From contig JAKGHH010000001.1 of assembly GCA_022828595.1 (NCBI GenBank), forward strand, positions 123,454,999 to 123,518,998: 64,000 nucleotides of DNA, given 5' to 3'. This DNA comes from Nelumbo lutea. Lineage: Eukaryota; Streptophyta; Magnoliopsida; Proteales; Nelumbonaceae. How positions within the stretch are numbered: the stretch's first letter is position 1; every line of letters begins with the position of its first letter. The notes below the pieces were generated by a model that was not told the DNA's origin, made no database searches, and was given only the letters and a program-made list of their open reading frames with translations. Shown here piece after piece: positions 1 through 11,299 of this stretch. Both the position numbers and the translations under genes were made by a program.

Positions 1-1527
1 TAATTTGTTTTCAAAATTTCTTTCTTTTCATATTTCTTGTATTTTTTATATTTCTAAATTTGTATTATCTATTTAAGACATCATGAAATTCTCCATTTGA
101 CCCAAATGGTTGAACTATTTACCCACCACCTAGATGAAAAATATGATTTCATTTCTATGTTTATTTTAAAAATATAAAATTTCTTTCTATTAATAATTAT
201 TGCATATGGATTTACTAGTGGAATTTAATGATGATAAACAAAAGTATAAATGTTGGATTCAATGAAAGAGAATGTGATTTATTTAATGACTTCAATGTGA
301 AGCTTAATGAGAGGTAATTGAATGTACTTAATGGTATTCTTTTAATTACATTTTTCTTTCAATGGAGATGAACTGAATTCAAGAGAAGGGGTATTTCAGT
401 AAAGAAAATTTTCAGAAGCCAATACCTCCTCATTCGCACTTTTATATGTAGTATAGATTTATTGCTATTTTTATTATTTTTATGTTCACATTTTTCTTGG
501 TAGGGAAAACATTTAATCTAATGCCAAACCTAGTGATAGAGCTTAGCCAAATGTTTGAACTCTATACCTCGTAATTGTTTCAGCCAAAGTCCAAACCACT
601 ACAAGAGCCATTCCGTGCTTATCCTTTCCATAATCCCTAAAGAATTCAGGTTGGAGACCAACAAGTGGGACAATATTGGAATTCACCCCTTCATGTCTCT
701 TTTGGTACCATGCCTCTACATAGGTTAAAACCCAAATTTATTGGGACTGTGGACAAGACTTGACCTAGAGTCTAGACTAAGGAGGGAGTTTGAAAACTCC
801 TCAACTTCAAGCCAGCATCCAACAACTGGGGCAATACTGGGGTCCCCCCCCCCCTTCGAGTTGATCCCTTACTCGAAGAAGGAGAGGAAACTCGACAATA
901 ACCAGCTTCCTTCCATCTTTTGTCCAGTTCTTGATCAGGTTACCCGTTTGAAGAATTAAGGAGAGCCGCGTAGAACTAAACCAAAAGGGGTATGGAAGTT
1001 AATGCAGGAGAAAGCCTACCTCAGCATTCGATTCAAGAAAGATGGGCATTTGATTCAAGCAGATGGAAGTTAACTAAGTAATATTCATTACTTAGTTATG
1101 ACATCATAGATTAACCTAACTGACCTGGAATGTTAGATCATTGACCTACCTACCATCTAGATATGGAAATGGTTTCATTTTCAAAGTGGTTTTGCATTTC
1201 ATTTATATCATTGATAAAATAACTATTATTTATCATACTTATTTTTTGTTTATATTATTAGTATATAATATTATAGATGTGACCAAAAATTGTTTCATAT
1301 TTTTTTACACTATTCTATTTTAAAATATTTTATTTTTAATTATACATCATGGGTTAACATATTTGCGCTGAAAGGTTGAATCACTAACCCACCGCCCTAG
1401 ATAAGAAGATGGTTTAATTTCTCATCGGTTTTAAATTGTACATTTGATGTCCATCATTAATAAAATTTTGTCTATTTTATCATAATTATTTTTTAATATG
1501 AAACATATATAACAATAGAAATGTGCC
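1..1527. repeat. 1.53-kb tandem repeat, copy 1
   Basis: First visible copy of a long tandem repeat. It begins TAATTTGTTTTCAAAATTTC and the same text restarts at 1528 and 3057. The copies are near-identical by eye, differing at scattered bases and in a C-tract near 842 whose length varies between copies. The unit is AT-rich with no credible gene; the short open frames at 741 and 1141 recur because the repeat recurs. As the window opens inside the array, further copies may lie upstream. Confidence 0.95.
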
Positions 1528-3056
1528 TAATTTGTTTTCAAAATTTCTTTCTTTTCATATTTCTTGTATTTTTTATATTTCTAAATTTGTATTATCTATT
1601 TAAGACATCATGAAATTCTCCATTTGACCCAAATGGTTGAACTATTTACCCACCACCTAGATGAAAAATATGATTTCATTTCTATGTTTATTTTAAAAAT
1701 ATAAAATTTCTTTCTATTAATAATTATTGCATATGGATTTACTAGTGGAATTTAATGATGATAAACAAAAGTATAAATGTTGGATTCAATGAAAGAGAAT
1801 GTGATTTATTTAATGACTTCAATGTGAAGCTTAATGAGAGGTAATTGAATGTACTTAATGGTATTCTTTTCATTACATTTTTCTTTCAATGGAGATGAAC
1901 TGAATTCAAGAGAAGGGGTATTTCAGTAAAGAAAATTTTCAGAAGCCAATACCTCCTCATTCGCACTTTTATAAGTAGTATAGATTTATTGCTATTTTTA
2001 TTATTGTTATGTTCACATTTTTCTTGGTAGAGAAAACATTTATTCTTATGCCAAACCTAGTGATAGAGCTTAGCCAAATGTTTGAACTCTATACCTCGTA
2101 ATTGTTTCAGCCAAAGTCCAAACCACTACAAGAGCCATTCCGTGCTTATCCTTTCCATAATCCCTAAAGAATTCAGGTTGGAGACCAACAAGTGGGACAA
2201 TATTGGAATTCACCCCTTCATGTCTCTTTTGGTACCAAGCCTCTACATAGGTTAAAACCCAAATTTATTGGGACTGTGGACAAGACTTGACCTAGAGTCT
2301 AGACTGAGGAGGGAGTTTGAAAACTCCTCAACTTCAAGCCAGCATCCAACAACTGGGGCAATACTGGGGTCCCCCCCCCCCCCTTCGAGTTGATCCCTTA
2401 CTCGAAGAAGGAGAGGAAACTCGACAATAACCAGCTTCCTTCCATCTTTTGTCCAGTTCTTGATCAGGTTACCCGTTTGAAGAATTAAGGAGAGCCGCGT
2501 AGAACTAAACCAAAAGGGGTATGGAAGTTAATGCAGGAGAAAGCCTACCTCAGCATTCGATTCAAGAAAGATGGGCATTTGATTCAAGCAGATGGAAGTT
2601 AACTAAGTAATATTCATTAATTAGTTATGACATCATAGATTAACCTAACTGACCTGGAATGTTAGATCATTGACCTACCTACCATCTAGATATGGAAATG
2701 GTTTCATTTTCAAAGTGGTTTTGCATTTCATTTATATCATTGATAAAATAACTATTATTTATCATACTTATTTTTTGTTTATATTATTAGTATATAATAT
2801 TATAGATGTGTCCAAAAATTGTTTCATATTTTTTTACACTATTCTATTTTAAAATATTTTATTTTTAATTATACATCATGGGTTAACATATTTGCGCTGA
2901 AAGGTTGAATCACTAACCCACCGCCCTAGATAAGAAGATGGTTTAATTTCTCATCGGTTTTAAATTGTACATTTGATGTCCATCATTAATAAAATTTTGT
3001 CTATTTTATCATAATTATTTTTTAATATGAAAAATATATAACAATAGAAATGTGCC
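1528..3056. repeat. 1.53-kb tandem repeat, copy 2
   Basis: Second, complete copy (1529 bp) of the unit starting at 1. It is collinear with copy 1 throughout, including the C-tract near 2370, which is longer here, and the segment around 2670. High similarity of adjacent copies suggests recent duplication or homogenisation by unequal exchange. Confidence 0.95.
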
Positions 3057-4120
3057 TAATTTGTTTTCAAAATTTCTTTCTTTTCATATTTCTTGTATTT
3101 TTTATATTTCTAAATTTGTATTATCTATTTAAGACATCATGAAATTCTCCATTTGACCCAAATGGTTGAACTATTTACCCACCACCTAGATGAAAAATAT
3201 GATTTCATTTCTATGTTTATTTTAAAAATATAAAATTTCTTTCTATTAATAATTATTGCATATGGATTTACTAGTGGAATTTAATGATGATAAACAAAAG
3301 TATAAATGTTGGATTCAATGAAAGAGAATGTGATTTATTTAATGACTTCAATGTGAAGCTTAATGAGAGGTAATTGAATGTACTTAATGGTATTCTTTTA
3401 ATTACATTTTTCTTTCAATGGAGATGAACTGAATTCAAGAGAAGGGGTATTTCAGTAAAGAAAATTTTCAGAAGCCAATACCTCCTCATTCGCACTTTTA
3501 TAAGTAGTATAGATTTATTGCTATTTTTATTATTGTTATGTTCACATTTTTCTTGGTAGAGAAAACATTTATTCTAATGCCAAACCTAGTGATAGAGCTT
3601 AGCCAAATGTTTTAACTCTATACCTCGTAATTGTTTCAGCCAAAGTCCAAACCACTACAAGAGCCATTCCGTGCTTATCCTTTCCATAATCCCTAAAGAA
3701 TTCAGGTTGGAGACCAACAAGTGGGACAATATTGGAATTCACCCCTTCACGTCTCTTTTGGTACCAAGCCTCTACATAGGTTAAAACCCAAATTTATTGG
3801 GACTGTGGACAAGACTTGACCTGGAGTCTAGACTGAGGAGGGAGTTTGAAAACTCCTCAACTTCAAGCCAGCATCCAACAACTGGGGCAATACTGGGGTC
3901 CCCCCTCCTTCGAGTTGATCCCTTACTCGAAGAAGGAGAGGAAACTCGACAATAACCAGCTTCCTTCCATCTTTTGTCCAGTTCTTGATCAGGTTACCCG
4001 TTTGAAGAATTAAGGAGAGCCACGTAGAACTAAACCAAAAGGGGTATGGAAGTTAATGCAGGAGAAAGCCTACCTCAGCATTCGATTCAAGAAAGATGGG
4101 CATTTGATTCAAGCAGATGG
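3057..4120. repeat. 1.53-kb tandem repeat, copy 3, truncated
   Basis: Third copy, collinear with the others for about 1064 bp and then lost at about 4120, just after AAGCAGATGG, where unrelated sequence begins. The C-tract is shortest here and interrupted by a T (near 3900). The break marks the right edge of the array. Confidence 0.93.
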
Positions 4121-4330
4121 GAGTTCAAACTCTCTACGACAACGAACTTGGAACGATATGGGGCGATGCAATTTCTGTGAAACCGACATGAGAAGCTCTC
4201 TGAACCATTGGAGCATGTAATGTCGAGAACGATGGCGAGTGAAACAACGAGTATCCATGGTCTGGACTGAGAGTGGCACAGAGGATGGCCGCGAGTGTCA
4301 ATATGATCCTCTCTTCCTTCAACAATCACG

Positions 4331-4765
4331 TCCTTCTATCCTTCCCCTATGTTTGAATAGGCGACAACAATGGATAGTGTGAATTGGTGCTATGAGGAAG
4401 AGAAAGAGGACGCTTAAAGCTTACCCATGGTAGTTCTCCTCTCCTCCCAATGTTCAAACGTTGGCAAGGGATAATGGATAGGCGACGACAATGGATAGTG
4501 TGAATTGGTGCTATGAGGAAGTGAAAGAGAACGCTTAAAGCTCACCTATGGTAGCTCTCCTCTCCTCCAAATGTTCAAACGTTGGCAAGGGAGATTAGAG
4601 AATGAGGACTCAAGTCCTTCTATCCTTTCCCTATGTTTGAATAGGCGACGACAATGGATAGTGTGAATTGGTGCTATGAGGAAGAGAAAGAGGGCGCTTA
4701 AAGCTCAGCCATGGTAGTTCTCCTCCTCCAAATGTTCAAACGTTGGCAACTTGGGAAGGGAGATT
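4331..4765. repeat. Three-copy tandem repeat, 121-163 bp spacing
   Basis: Three copies of a block containing GCGACRACAATGGATAGTG, then a stretch on a cow-like AGAGAAAGAG purine run, then TGTTCAAACGTTGGCAA. The anchor starts near 4361, 4482 and 4645. Copies differ by small indels, the middle one being shortest. No coding signal is seen. The stretch 4121-4330 just before it holds nothing recognisable. Confidence 0.8.
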
Positions 4766-4949
4766 AGAGAATGAGGAAAAGAACCCACTCCACCTTTTAC
4801 CTTTTTGGGTAGAAAGGGATTAAAAAATAAATTCTAAAAGGCCAGCATACAAGGGAAGTATGTTGATGTGGCAAGAATATTTGAGAAGAGGCTCATGTCC
4901 CTAGGTTGCTTCGATGCCTTTGGTCCCCCCTCACCCTTGTTTATATGGT

Positions 4950-5345
4950 TCAGGTAGGGGTAATTTAGGTATCTTTGGAGTTTATAGGGGTAAAAGAGTC
5001 TAAGAAAGACAAATTCAGGGGTATTCGAGGTAGGAGGGAAGGTGGGGTATTTTGAGTATTTTGAGGGTTTTCAGGGGTAAAATAGTCTACATAAGGTGAA
5101 TTTAAGGGTATTTTGGTTAAGAGAAAAGGTAAGGGGTATTTTAGGAATTTTGAAGGTGTTTAGAGGTAAAATAGTCCAAACAAAGTGAATTTAGGGTATT
5201 TGGGTAAGAGGAAGGGCAATGAGTATTTTGAGTATTTTGAGGGGTTTTAGGGGTAAAGTAGTCCAAACAAGGTAAATTCGTGGGCATTCTAGGTAAGAGG
5301 TAGGGTGAGGAGTGTTTTGGATATTTTGAGGTTCTTGAGGGATAT
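4950..5345. repeat. 88-bp minisatellite, four copies
   Basis: A G/T-rich unit containing GGGGTAAAATAGTCCAAAC and GAGTATTTTGAGGGGTTTT repeats with its TAAA anchor near 4991, 5078, 5167 and 5254, a period of 87-89 bp. The copies are diverged. A short open frame on the minus strand here is a by-product of the period being free of stops and is not a gene. Confidence 0.8.
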
Positions 5346-5456
5346 TCTAGTAAAAGCAACGAAAAAGGAATATTCTCATATAAGGGGTGGTATCTTTTGG
5401 TGGCCAAGATTTCCTTATTTAAGGTTACTGTGTTGATTCTATACCATAAGAAAGTT

Positions 5457-5593
5457 TTTTTTTTTTTTTTTTATCCCTTCACGATGCTACATAACAGGCG
5501 ATAGCCCACCCGCTCCCTTAATCCCCTAACCTGGCAATGGGATTTGATCCCAGTCTCTACTCTGACAACTCAGAAATCCTACCGATTGTAGGT
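5457..5593 (-). mobile_element. SINE-like retroposon with target-site duplication
   Basis: Read on the minus strand, a body of about 120 bp ends in a pure A-run (the T-run at about 5455-5472 on plus). It is flanked by near-identical direct repeats, ACCATAAGAAAGTT at 5443-5456 and ACCACAAGAAAGTT at 5594-5607, with one mismatch. Poly-A plus a 14-bp duplication is the signature of LINE-mobilised retroposition. The segment GGGATCAAATCCC near the minus-strand 5' side loosely resembles a tRNA B box, which would make it a SINE. The family is not recognised. Confidence 0.55.
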
Positions 5594-5709
5594 ACCACAA
5601 GAAAGTTGTGCAGGTGAATAACAATTTGCGAAATAGAACCTTATCTGATTTAAAAGCTAAAGATGTTATTTTTAGGTTAAATTTGATAGGAGGGGTTTTT
5701 TAGGGCCCT

Positions 5710-6390
5710 AAACTCGTTGGTAGGGTCAAATGGATCTAAAAGAGGCCTGTATTTAGGGGATTGAGGAAATCATCAAGGGGAAAACGAAAGAGTATCAAGG
5801 TGAAAATTTGATAGGTAGGGGGTTTTAGGGTACCTGCAGTTTTTAGGGGGTGTTAGATTAGTCGTTCGAAGCATTTTAAGGGGGCATTTACATTTCAAAG
5901 GGAGTTATAATGTCTACTTTTTGGGTGCTGACACCTTTTATCTTTAATTATTTTTTATTAACAAAAAATAATATAAATGGTTCAATGTTTAAAAAATTAT
6001 CATGATATATATTACCTCTAAATAATAAAATGTCCCAAACTCGTTGGAAGGGTCAAATGGGTCTAAAGAGGCTTGTATTTAGGGGATTGAGGAAATCATG
6101 GCTTTTGATCAATAAGAAGAGTCCAAAAAGAATATTGCTTTGATCAAAGGGCAAACGAAAGGGTATTGAGATGATATTTGACAAGTAGGGGTTTTAGGTA
6201 ACTATAGTTTTTGGGGGGTGTCGGATTAATCGTGTGAAGAATTTTAAGGGGGGGATTTGCAATTCAAAGGGAGTTATAAAGTCTACTTTTTGGGTGATGA
6301 CACCTTTTATCTTTAATTATATTTTATTAGCAAAAAATAATATAAATGGCTCAATGTTAAAAAAACATATCATAATATTACCTCCACATA
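5710..6390. repeat. Tandem duplication, about 327-bp unit
   Basis: Two diverged copies start at AAACTCGTTGG (about 5710 and 6037). Each runs through TTTAGGGGATTGAGGAAATC, a G-rich block, GGGAGTTATAA and TCTACTTTTTGGGTG to an AT-rich end. The second copy carries about 40 extra bases after GAGGAAATCATGG. No coding content is seen; 6391-6551 is AT-rich with nothing recognisable. Confidence 0.8.
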
Positions 6391-6551
6391 TTAAAATTTT
6401 CTAAAAATAATTTAAAAATAAAATAAAATCAGAAGGGAAATAAATTAAAATAATAACTATAATTAATAAGTTTTACAAAAAAAATTATATATTAATCACT
6501 AGCTTCATTTAGTGGTTGGTTCATATTAGTCCATTATCAACATATTAGTTC

Positions 6552-7149
6552 TATTGATGCTCGAATTGGTCAAGGACAACAAGGTAATTTCTTTCTCGAG
6601 CTTTGGTGAAGATATCCAAGGACTTTAAAGGTCTAAAGGGGGGAAACCGAGGCCGAGGACTGTGTCCGAGGAGGTAGGTGTCTTCAGATATTGTTGGAGC
6701 CAAGGGCTGGCACTGAATGCTATGTGCGAGGGGTCCAAAGGAGGTCCTGCAAGGACAGAGGTGTCAGAGGCCTCGAGTGGGTACCCAAGGCGAGAACTCT
6801 GACGATTAAGTTAGTACAAGCGTAAGAAGAGTCCGAAGTCCAGAGCCGAAGGGTTTAGACGAGGACTTAAATAACACTTTTCTCTAGAGGGCAGTAGCGT
6901 TTGGAGGTTACTCAAGCTATGGAGGAAGTTCAGAGAGTCTAGCCCCTTACCTTGTAGGGGTGTTTCACATTTATAGTCGAAGTTGCCTAGGAGTAGTTGA
7001 GCCTGGATGGTCCGGATACGAGCTATAGGAGGACCTGGCAAGATCGTTTGCTAGAGCCACGTGGCGCCCCTGGATCGGGTCTGTCTGGTCTGCACCTAAG
7101 CCCTGAGTGTCCTTATTTTATGCTCAGACTGGCACCCTCGGGTTGGACA
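6552..7149 (-). repeat. Gypsy LTR, 3' copy in element sense
   Basis: Collinear with 14598-15947 once the insertion there is removed. Shared blocks include GACAACAAGGTAATTTC, TCTCGAGCTTTGGTGAAGAT, GTCCTGCAAGGACA and the end CCTCGGGTTGGACA. In element sense it starts TGTCCAACCCGAGG. The opposite end reads TATTGATG where the partner has TGTTGATT, so the terminal dinucleotide appears mutated or the boundary is off by a few bases. Confidence 0.85.
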
Positions 7150-7747
7150 TGCGTTAGCCCCTTACTGGCCAACCAAATGCGCCTACATCACTTACCCCTA
7201 CTCCCGAGGCCGAGGTGGGGGTAAGGCCTCGGCTTCAACCGAAGGGAGTGTCGATATCAGTAGGTATCCTTGGCCCTTGCTCAGTGGAGCGTACCCTACA
7301 GTGGCATCGCCTTTGTCTCGTGTCTGCACCCGCTCGGTTGTTAATTCATGGAGAAGGGAAGTTGTGGATGCCTCGGCTTCGGCTAGGTAGCCTGAGGCGA
7401 AGGGGGCTCGGCGGAACCGATCCCGTACTTTCTACTTATGTAGTGACCGTCTGGGGCCATGTGCGGCATGGGATTGTGTTTGATACAAGCTTGGTGTGAG
7501 GAGATCCCTCTGTATTAGTGACGGTCACCTTCGAGTAGACCAGTTCATGCACCCGCTTGGCATCGTTTCATCTCCCCGATGCTGGTTCTTAGTTGTCAAA
7601 TGTCGTTTCGTCTTCTTGAGGCTAGGCATCAGTTAAGCGTTGTTTCGTCTTCCGAGGTTGAGTGACAGGTGTTGCATCCTAGATGGGCAGCAGAGGTGGA
7701 AGACCCGTGGCTATCGAATTGGGCAAGAGCTGAGCCATCCGTTTTCC
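7150..7747 (+). promoter_or_regulatory. Upstream region of the antisense gene
   Basis: About 600 bp between the LTR and the TATA box of the antisense ORF. It contains three imperfect repeats of a CGTTTCRTCT / GAGG module near 7565-7660. Open frames at 7215-7499 on plus and others lack any recognisable domain. In element sense this stretch lies just before the 3' LTR, where the polypurine tract should be, but only a weak purine run (AGTAAGGGGC on minus) is visible. Confidence 0.4.
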
Positions 7748-7756
7748 TATAAATAG
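7748..7756 (+). promoter_or_regulatory. TATA box of the antisense gene
   Basis: TATAAATAG, a canonical plant TATA box, lies about 135 bp upstream of the ATG at 7891 and on the strand opposite to gag-pol. The following CT-rich leader (TTCTCCCGTCATTTGTCTC) suits a transcription start near 7780. The position suggests a promoter dedicated to the antisense ORF rather than LTR read-through. Confidence 0.6.
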
Positions 7757-8857
7757 GGGGCTTAGTCGCAGTTCTCCCGTCATTTGTCTCTAGGCACCGT
7801 GGTTATCGAGTGAACAATTCCCAGACCTTCAATCCTTCAACAACTTCATCCTCCTCCTTTCCTCTCTCCACTTTTAGGTAATTCTTTGCAATGTCTTTCT
7901 CAGACTCTGGTCCCGAGTGCTTTGAACTTCCAAACGGTTCAGAGGGGAGCTCTCCTCGGACCTCTTCTCCTCTCTCTTCCTTGAGTCCCCTATCCATTGT
8001 TCCCTTTCGGCAGGAGGTAACGGTGCTAAGGGAAAGAGTAGCCTCTAGGGGTGCCGAGGGCAGCCACCGAGGTAATGACTCTCCCCGTGAGAGCGTTGCG
8101 TCAGTATTGCCGAGGGAGCCCAAGGGGTCCCCTCAGGTTAAGGGGGAGGGGATCTCGAAGACCACCCTAGGACTCGTAGACGAGAGCGCTGCCCAAAGGG
8201 TGGTTGTAGCTAACATCCCCCGCTCGGAGTTCGAGAGCTCCTTAGAAGTGGACCAGGTTAGGTCTTTAGTCAGGAGGTTCCACATACTTCGATCGTACGC
8301 ATTTAGGGTTCCTGGCATCGGTGAGCGGTCGTGGACACCCAACGAGGGGGAAATCTACATGTACCAGCATTTTTAGGAGTTTGGCCTTAGGTTTCCCCTT
8401 CATCCTTTGATCTCTGAGTTGCTGAAGTGGTATAGCATCACCATTAGCCAGCTCGTCCCCAATGCCCTTAGGACTATGATAGCTATGCTGGTATGGGCTC
8501 GGCTTCGGGGTGTGGAGTTGACCTCGAAGAAGTTCCACGCCATGTTCATGTCAAGGAAGCATGCTTCCGAGGCTAAGATGTACTACTTCCAACCTCGGAG
8601 GGGAAAACCTATGCACAACCCTTCGTCCATCAATGGCTGGAAGGAGAAGTTCTTCTATGTCTCTTGCCCCGAAGGTTGGAGGTTTAGGTCGAGTTGGGGA
8701 GAGGCCAGCGTAGTGGTCGATAGGTGTCCACCTTCACTCTGGGATGAGGAAGTCGCTAACATAGCCCACCTGCTCGTGATGGGGACAATCTGTGCTAAGC
8801 CATTGGTGGAGGAGGAGGTTTCGTTAGTGATCATGGGGATCGGCCCTGCCCCCCTCG

Positions 8858-8937
8858 GTAGGAGAGACCCTACAGTTTCTTAACATGTTTTTCTCATCCT
8901 TGTTCTATGATATTTATCTGTTTTCTTTTGCTTTTAG
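8858..8937 (+). other. Predicted intron 1 of the aORF
   Basis: Begins GTAGGA after CCCTCG and ends TTTGCTTTTAG. Splicing joins a single leftover base G to AG, giving a Glu codon and leading into VPMDTKKM in frame. Unspliced, the upstream frame ends at a stop at 8881. The pyrimidine-rich 3' part supports a real intron. Confidence 0.6.
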
Positions 8938-9091
8938 AGGTGCCGATGGATACGAAGAAGATGTTGATAGAGCGTGCTCGCGCCATGCAAAAGGGGTGAG
9001 CGAATCAGAAGGGGGCACGCAAACGCCATAGAGGGCAAAGACGCCACAAAGGCCCGCTGAGGGCATGCCTGCAGGGAATGAGCGGGCGCCT

Positions 9092-9235
9092 GCTCCCACT
9101 AAGGGGGCATCTTCATAGCAAGTCCTCGCCAAGGGGGCGGTTCCAAAGGTCCCTACCAAGGGGACAGCTTCACAGGTCTCGGCTAAGAGGACATCTACAT
9201 AGGTTCCCGCCCAAGCAAAGGGGCTGACCGAGGGG
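9092..9235 (+). repeat. 36-nt coding minisatellite in the aORF
   Basis: About four units of 36 nt, each around AAGGGGGCR and encoding 12 residues of the type (T/A)KGA-xxxQV-P. The period is a multiple of three, so copy number can change without loss of frame. Two units contain TAG where neighbours have CAG. Confidence 0.65.
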
Positions 9236-9631
9236 GCCCTGAAGCCGAAGGAAGTCGTAAAGGAGCCCACCAAGGGGGCTGAGGCACGTAAGAAGAGGCC
9301 TGCCGAGGAGTCCCTCCGAGGATAGCCGCCAAAGAAGGTGGCCCCAGGTGAGTGTCCTACCAGTGATGTCGTGATGAGGGAGCCTCCCTCCAAGGAACAC
9401 AACATGGGGCCCTCATTTGCCCCCACCTCTATGCAAGAGCCCACTAGAGAGGCTGAGCTTTCATCTAAGGTCTTCTGCCCCCGGTGGTCGGTCCATGAGG
9501 GGGACTCAATCACAGAAGAAGGGGTCAGTCAAGCCCTAGTGAGTGGGGCGATTCTCTCAAGTGATTACTTTCGAATGATGAATAGCTCACCACGGGCGGT
9601 CTACAACGAGGGGTTACAACACTTGGCCAAG

Positions 9632-9705
9632 GTAAGTTCTTGCACTGACTGTGGCGTTCTTTTGTTTTTCTCTATTGTAACTTTTGCTGACAATCCTAAC
9701 TACAG
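9632..9705 (+). other. Predicted intron 2 of the aORF
   Basis: Donor AAG/GTAAGT and acceptor AACTACAG/AC are near-consensus for plants. The 74-bp T-rich intron is phase 0: the exon before ends HLAK and the exon after opens TCLHFIGLG before the coiled coil. Confidence 0.75.
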
Positions 9706-10368
9706 ACATGCCTTCACTTCATCGGGTTGGGCAATAGGATGAGCCTCAACCTGGCCCATCTGGAGAAACTTGAGAAGGAGAAGGAGACGTTGAAGGAGGA
9801 GAAGGAGAAGCTTCAGAAAGCTATCGCTGCTACCGATGAGAAGTTGCAAAAGTTCAAGAAGGGCTTCAAGGACGATCAGGCTATTCGGGAGCATCTCGAA
9901 GGGAAGCTGAGGGAGGTGCAAATGAACCTCTCCAAGGAGCAAGACGAGAGGATCTGCCTCGAGAGCATCATCTCCAAGGCCCAGTGGTGGGCGGCCCACG
10001 TCGAGGGGTGAGCTGCTGAGGCCGAGAAGTGAGAGGCTGAAGTTGAGAGAAAGGCAATCGAGGCGGCGAAGCAGGTGGATGAAGCTGAAGGAAAGACTAT
10101 TGAAGCGCTCAAGCGGGCAGCCGAGGCTGAGAAGAAGGTGGCTGAAGCTAAAGGGAAGACTATTGAGGCACTAAGGAGGGCCAAGGCGGCGGAGAAGCGA
10201 GTGGAGGAGCTTGCCAACTATGCATCTGGGAAGTACCTAGATGGGATGGAGGACACCAAGGTCCTCAAGGAGATGTTGCCTGACGTCGACGTCGAGTTGC
10301 TGAAGGTGATCCCGGATACTCTCGAGGAGGCTAACAGGGCCCCTCCTCTGACAGGTGGCAAGGCTTAA

Positions 10369-11299
10369 TAGAGTTTTCTTCCTTTTTCTTTTTTTCTTTC
10401 TGCTTTGATGTACATGTGATCGACCTGAGGGGCTATCAAACTTTTTGTAAAGGCTAAAAATTTGACAGTGTAATGACAAAACTGATCATTTTTTTTCTTT
10501 GCATATTGTGCCTCTTTTTGTTTTTGTGCAATGTGTTCTTTTCTTTCTTCCTTCTTTTTCATTTTTTTGCCAAGGGGTCCCTGCCCCTTCCAATGACGAG
10601 ACCATAGTGCACACACACAAAAAGTATCTTATAATAGTTCGCTACACACACACCTTAATTTGTTAGGAGGGAAAGGCCGAGGTAGAGCTGTGTGACTGAA
10701 GTGATGCTTACCTGACCTAATTCCTTCTAAGTGTTCACTTAGGCAAGGCTAAGGTGGCATACTGAAATGTGGGGGAAAGGTCGAAGCTCACTGGCTCCCT
10801 TTCTCCTATGATTGTTTAGGCAAGCCCGAGGTGCCTTATCGAGCTATGGGGGAGGAGCCGAGGCTAGGCCGAAGCCCGCCTAATTCCTCTCCAAGAGGTT
10901 ACATCGATGAATCTGAGGTGGCACTCTGAGGAGGTCAGGGTCCCGAGCCGAGGCGAACCACCGAGCACGTCAGGGTTGCCGCCCTTAGTTGATTGCGCTA
11001 AGTGTAGAGGACCAAGAGACCATTGGCCATTGAGGCAAGCTATGAGGCTTGCAAGGCCTCGGCCATCCTGGGCAATCTTGGCTAGGCAAGGTGTTAGGGT
11101 GTTTGCCATTAGTAATATGCCCTAGCGACGGTCTAGCAAGAAGGCACAGTCCTCAGGAGAGGCCATGTACCTCGGGCAGTCGCAAAGCCGAGGGATCTTA
11201 GAGACCTAGTGGGAACACACGCTAAGCATTGAGTTGAAGAGGAACTTTGCTTCATTCATTCATTTCTTTGTCAAAAAATTACATTCGTTTGTAATACAT
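10369..11299. other. Spacer between aORF end and integrase tail
   Basis: No gene is supported here. A T-rich stretch at 10375-10570 follows the aORF stop and could hold its 3' end. Beyond it, repeated GCCGAGG-type GC-rich phrases recur. The two genes converge across this spacer, so transcripts from both strands could overlap here. Confidence 0.5.

Larger units (their letters stand above)
7891..10368 (+). pseudogene. Antisense additional ORF (aORF) of the Gypsy element, broken
   Basis: A three-exon gene opposite to gag-pol. Exon 1 (7891-8857) has a Ser/Pro-rich head, then a region beginning FPLHPLISELLKW and continuing with a LVPNALR stretch that matches the plant putative gypsy-type transposon domain. 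Exon 2 (8938-9631) holds 12-residue TKGA-type repeats. Exon 3 (9706-10368) is a long Glu/Lys/Ala coiled coil starting at LAHLEKLEKEKE. Introns 8858-8937 and 9632-9705 have GT-AG ends and keep the frame. Breaks: TAG at 8374, TGA at 8997, a frameshift between about 9000 and 9098, TAGs in the repeats and near 9325, and TGAs at 10009 and about 10030. The function of aORFs is unknown. Family assignment is by remembered resemblance. Confidence 0.8.

Noticed and set aside
741..959. 72-residue frame in the 1.53-kb repeat
   Set aside because: It crosses the variable C-tract, so the frame differs between copies; not conserved as protein.
1141..2852. Two nearly identical 60-residue open frames (1141-1323 and 2670-2852)
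   Set aside because: They are the same spot in two copies of the tandem repeat, AT-rich and hydrophobic by composition, with no motif or start context.
4950..5345. CRISPR-like regular repeats
   Set aside because: Units are diverged, contiguous and lack unique spacers; ordinary minisatellite in plant DNA.
8914..9513. 199-residue minus-strand frame opposite the aORF
   Set aside because: Shadow of the 36-nt coding repeat on the other strand; no domain.
9876..10217. Ala/Ser-rich minus-strand frame
   Set aside because: Antisense of the Glu/Ala-rich coiled coil of the aORF, a compositional artefact.
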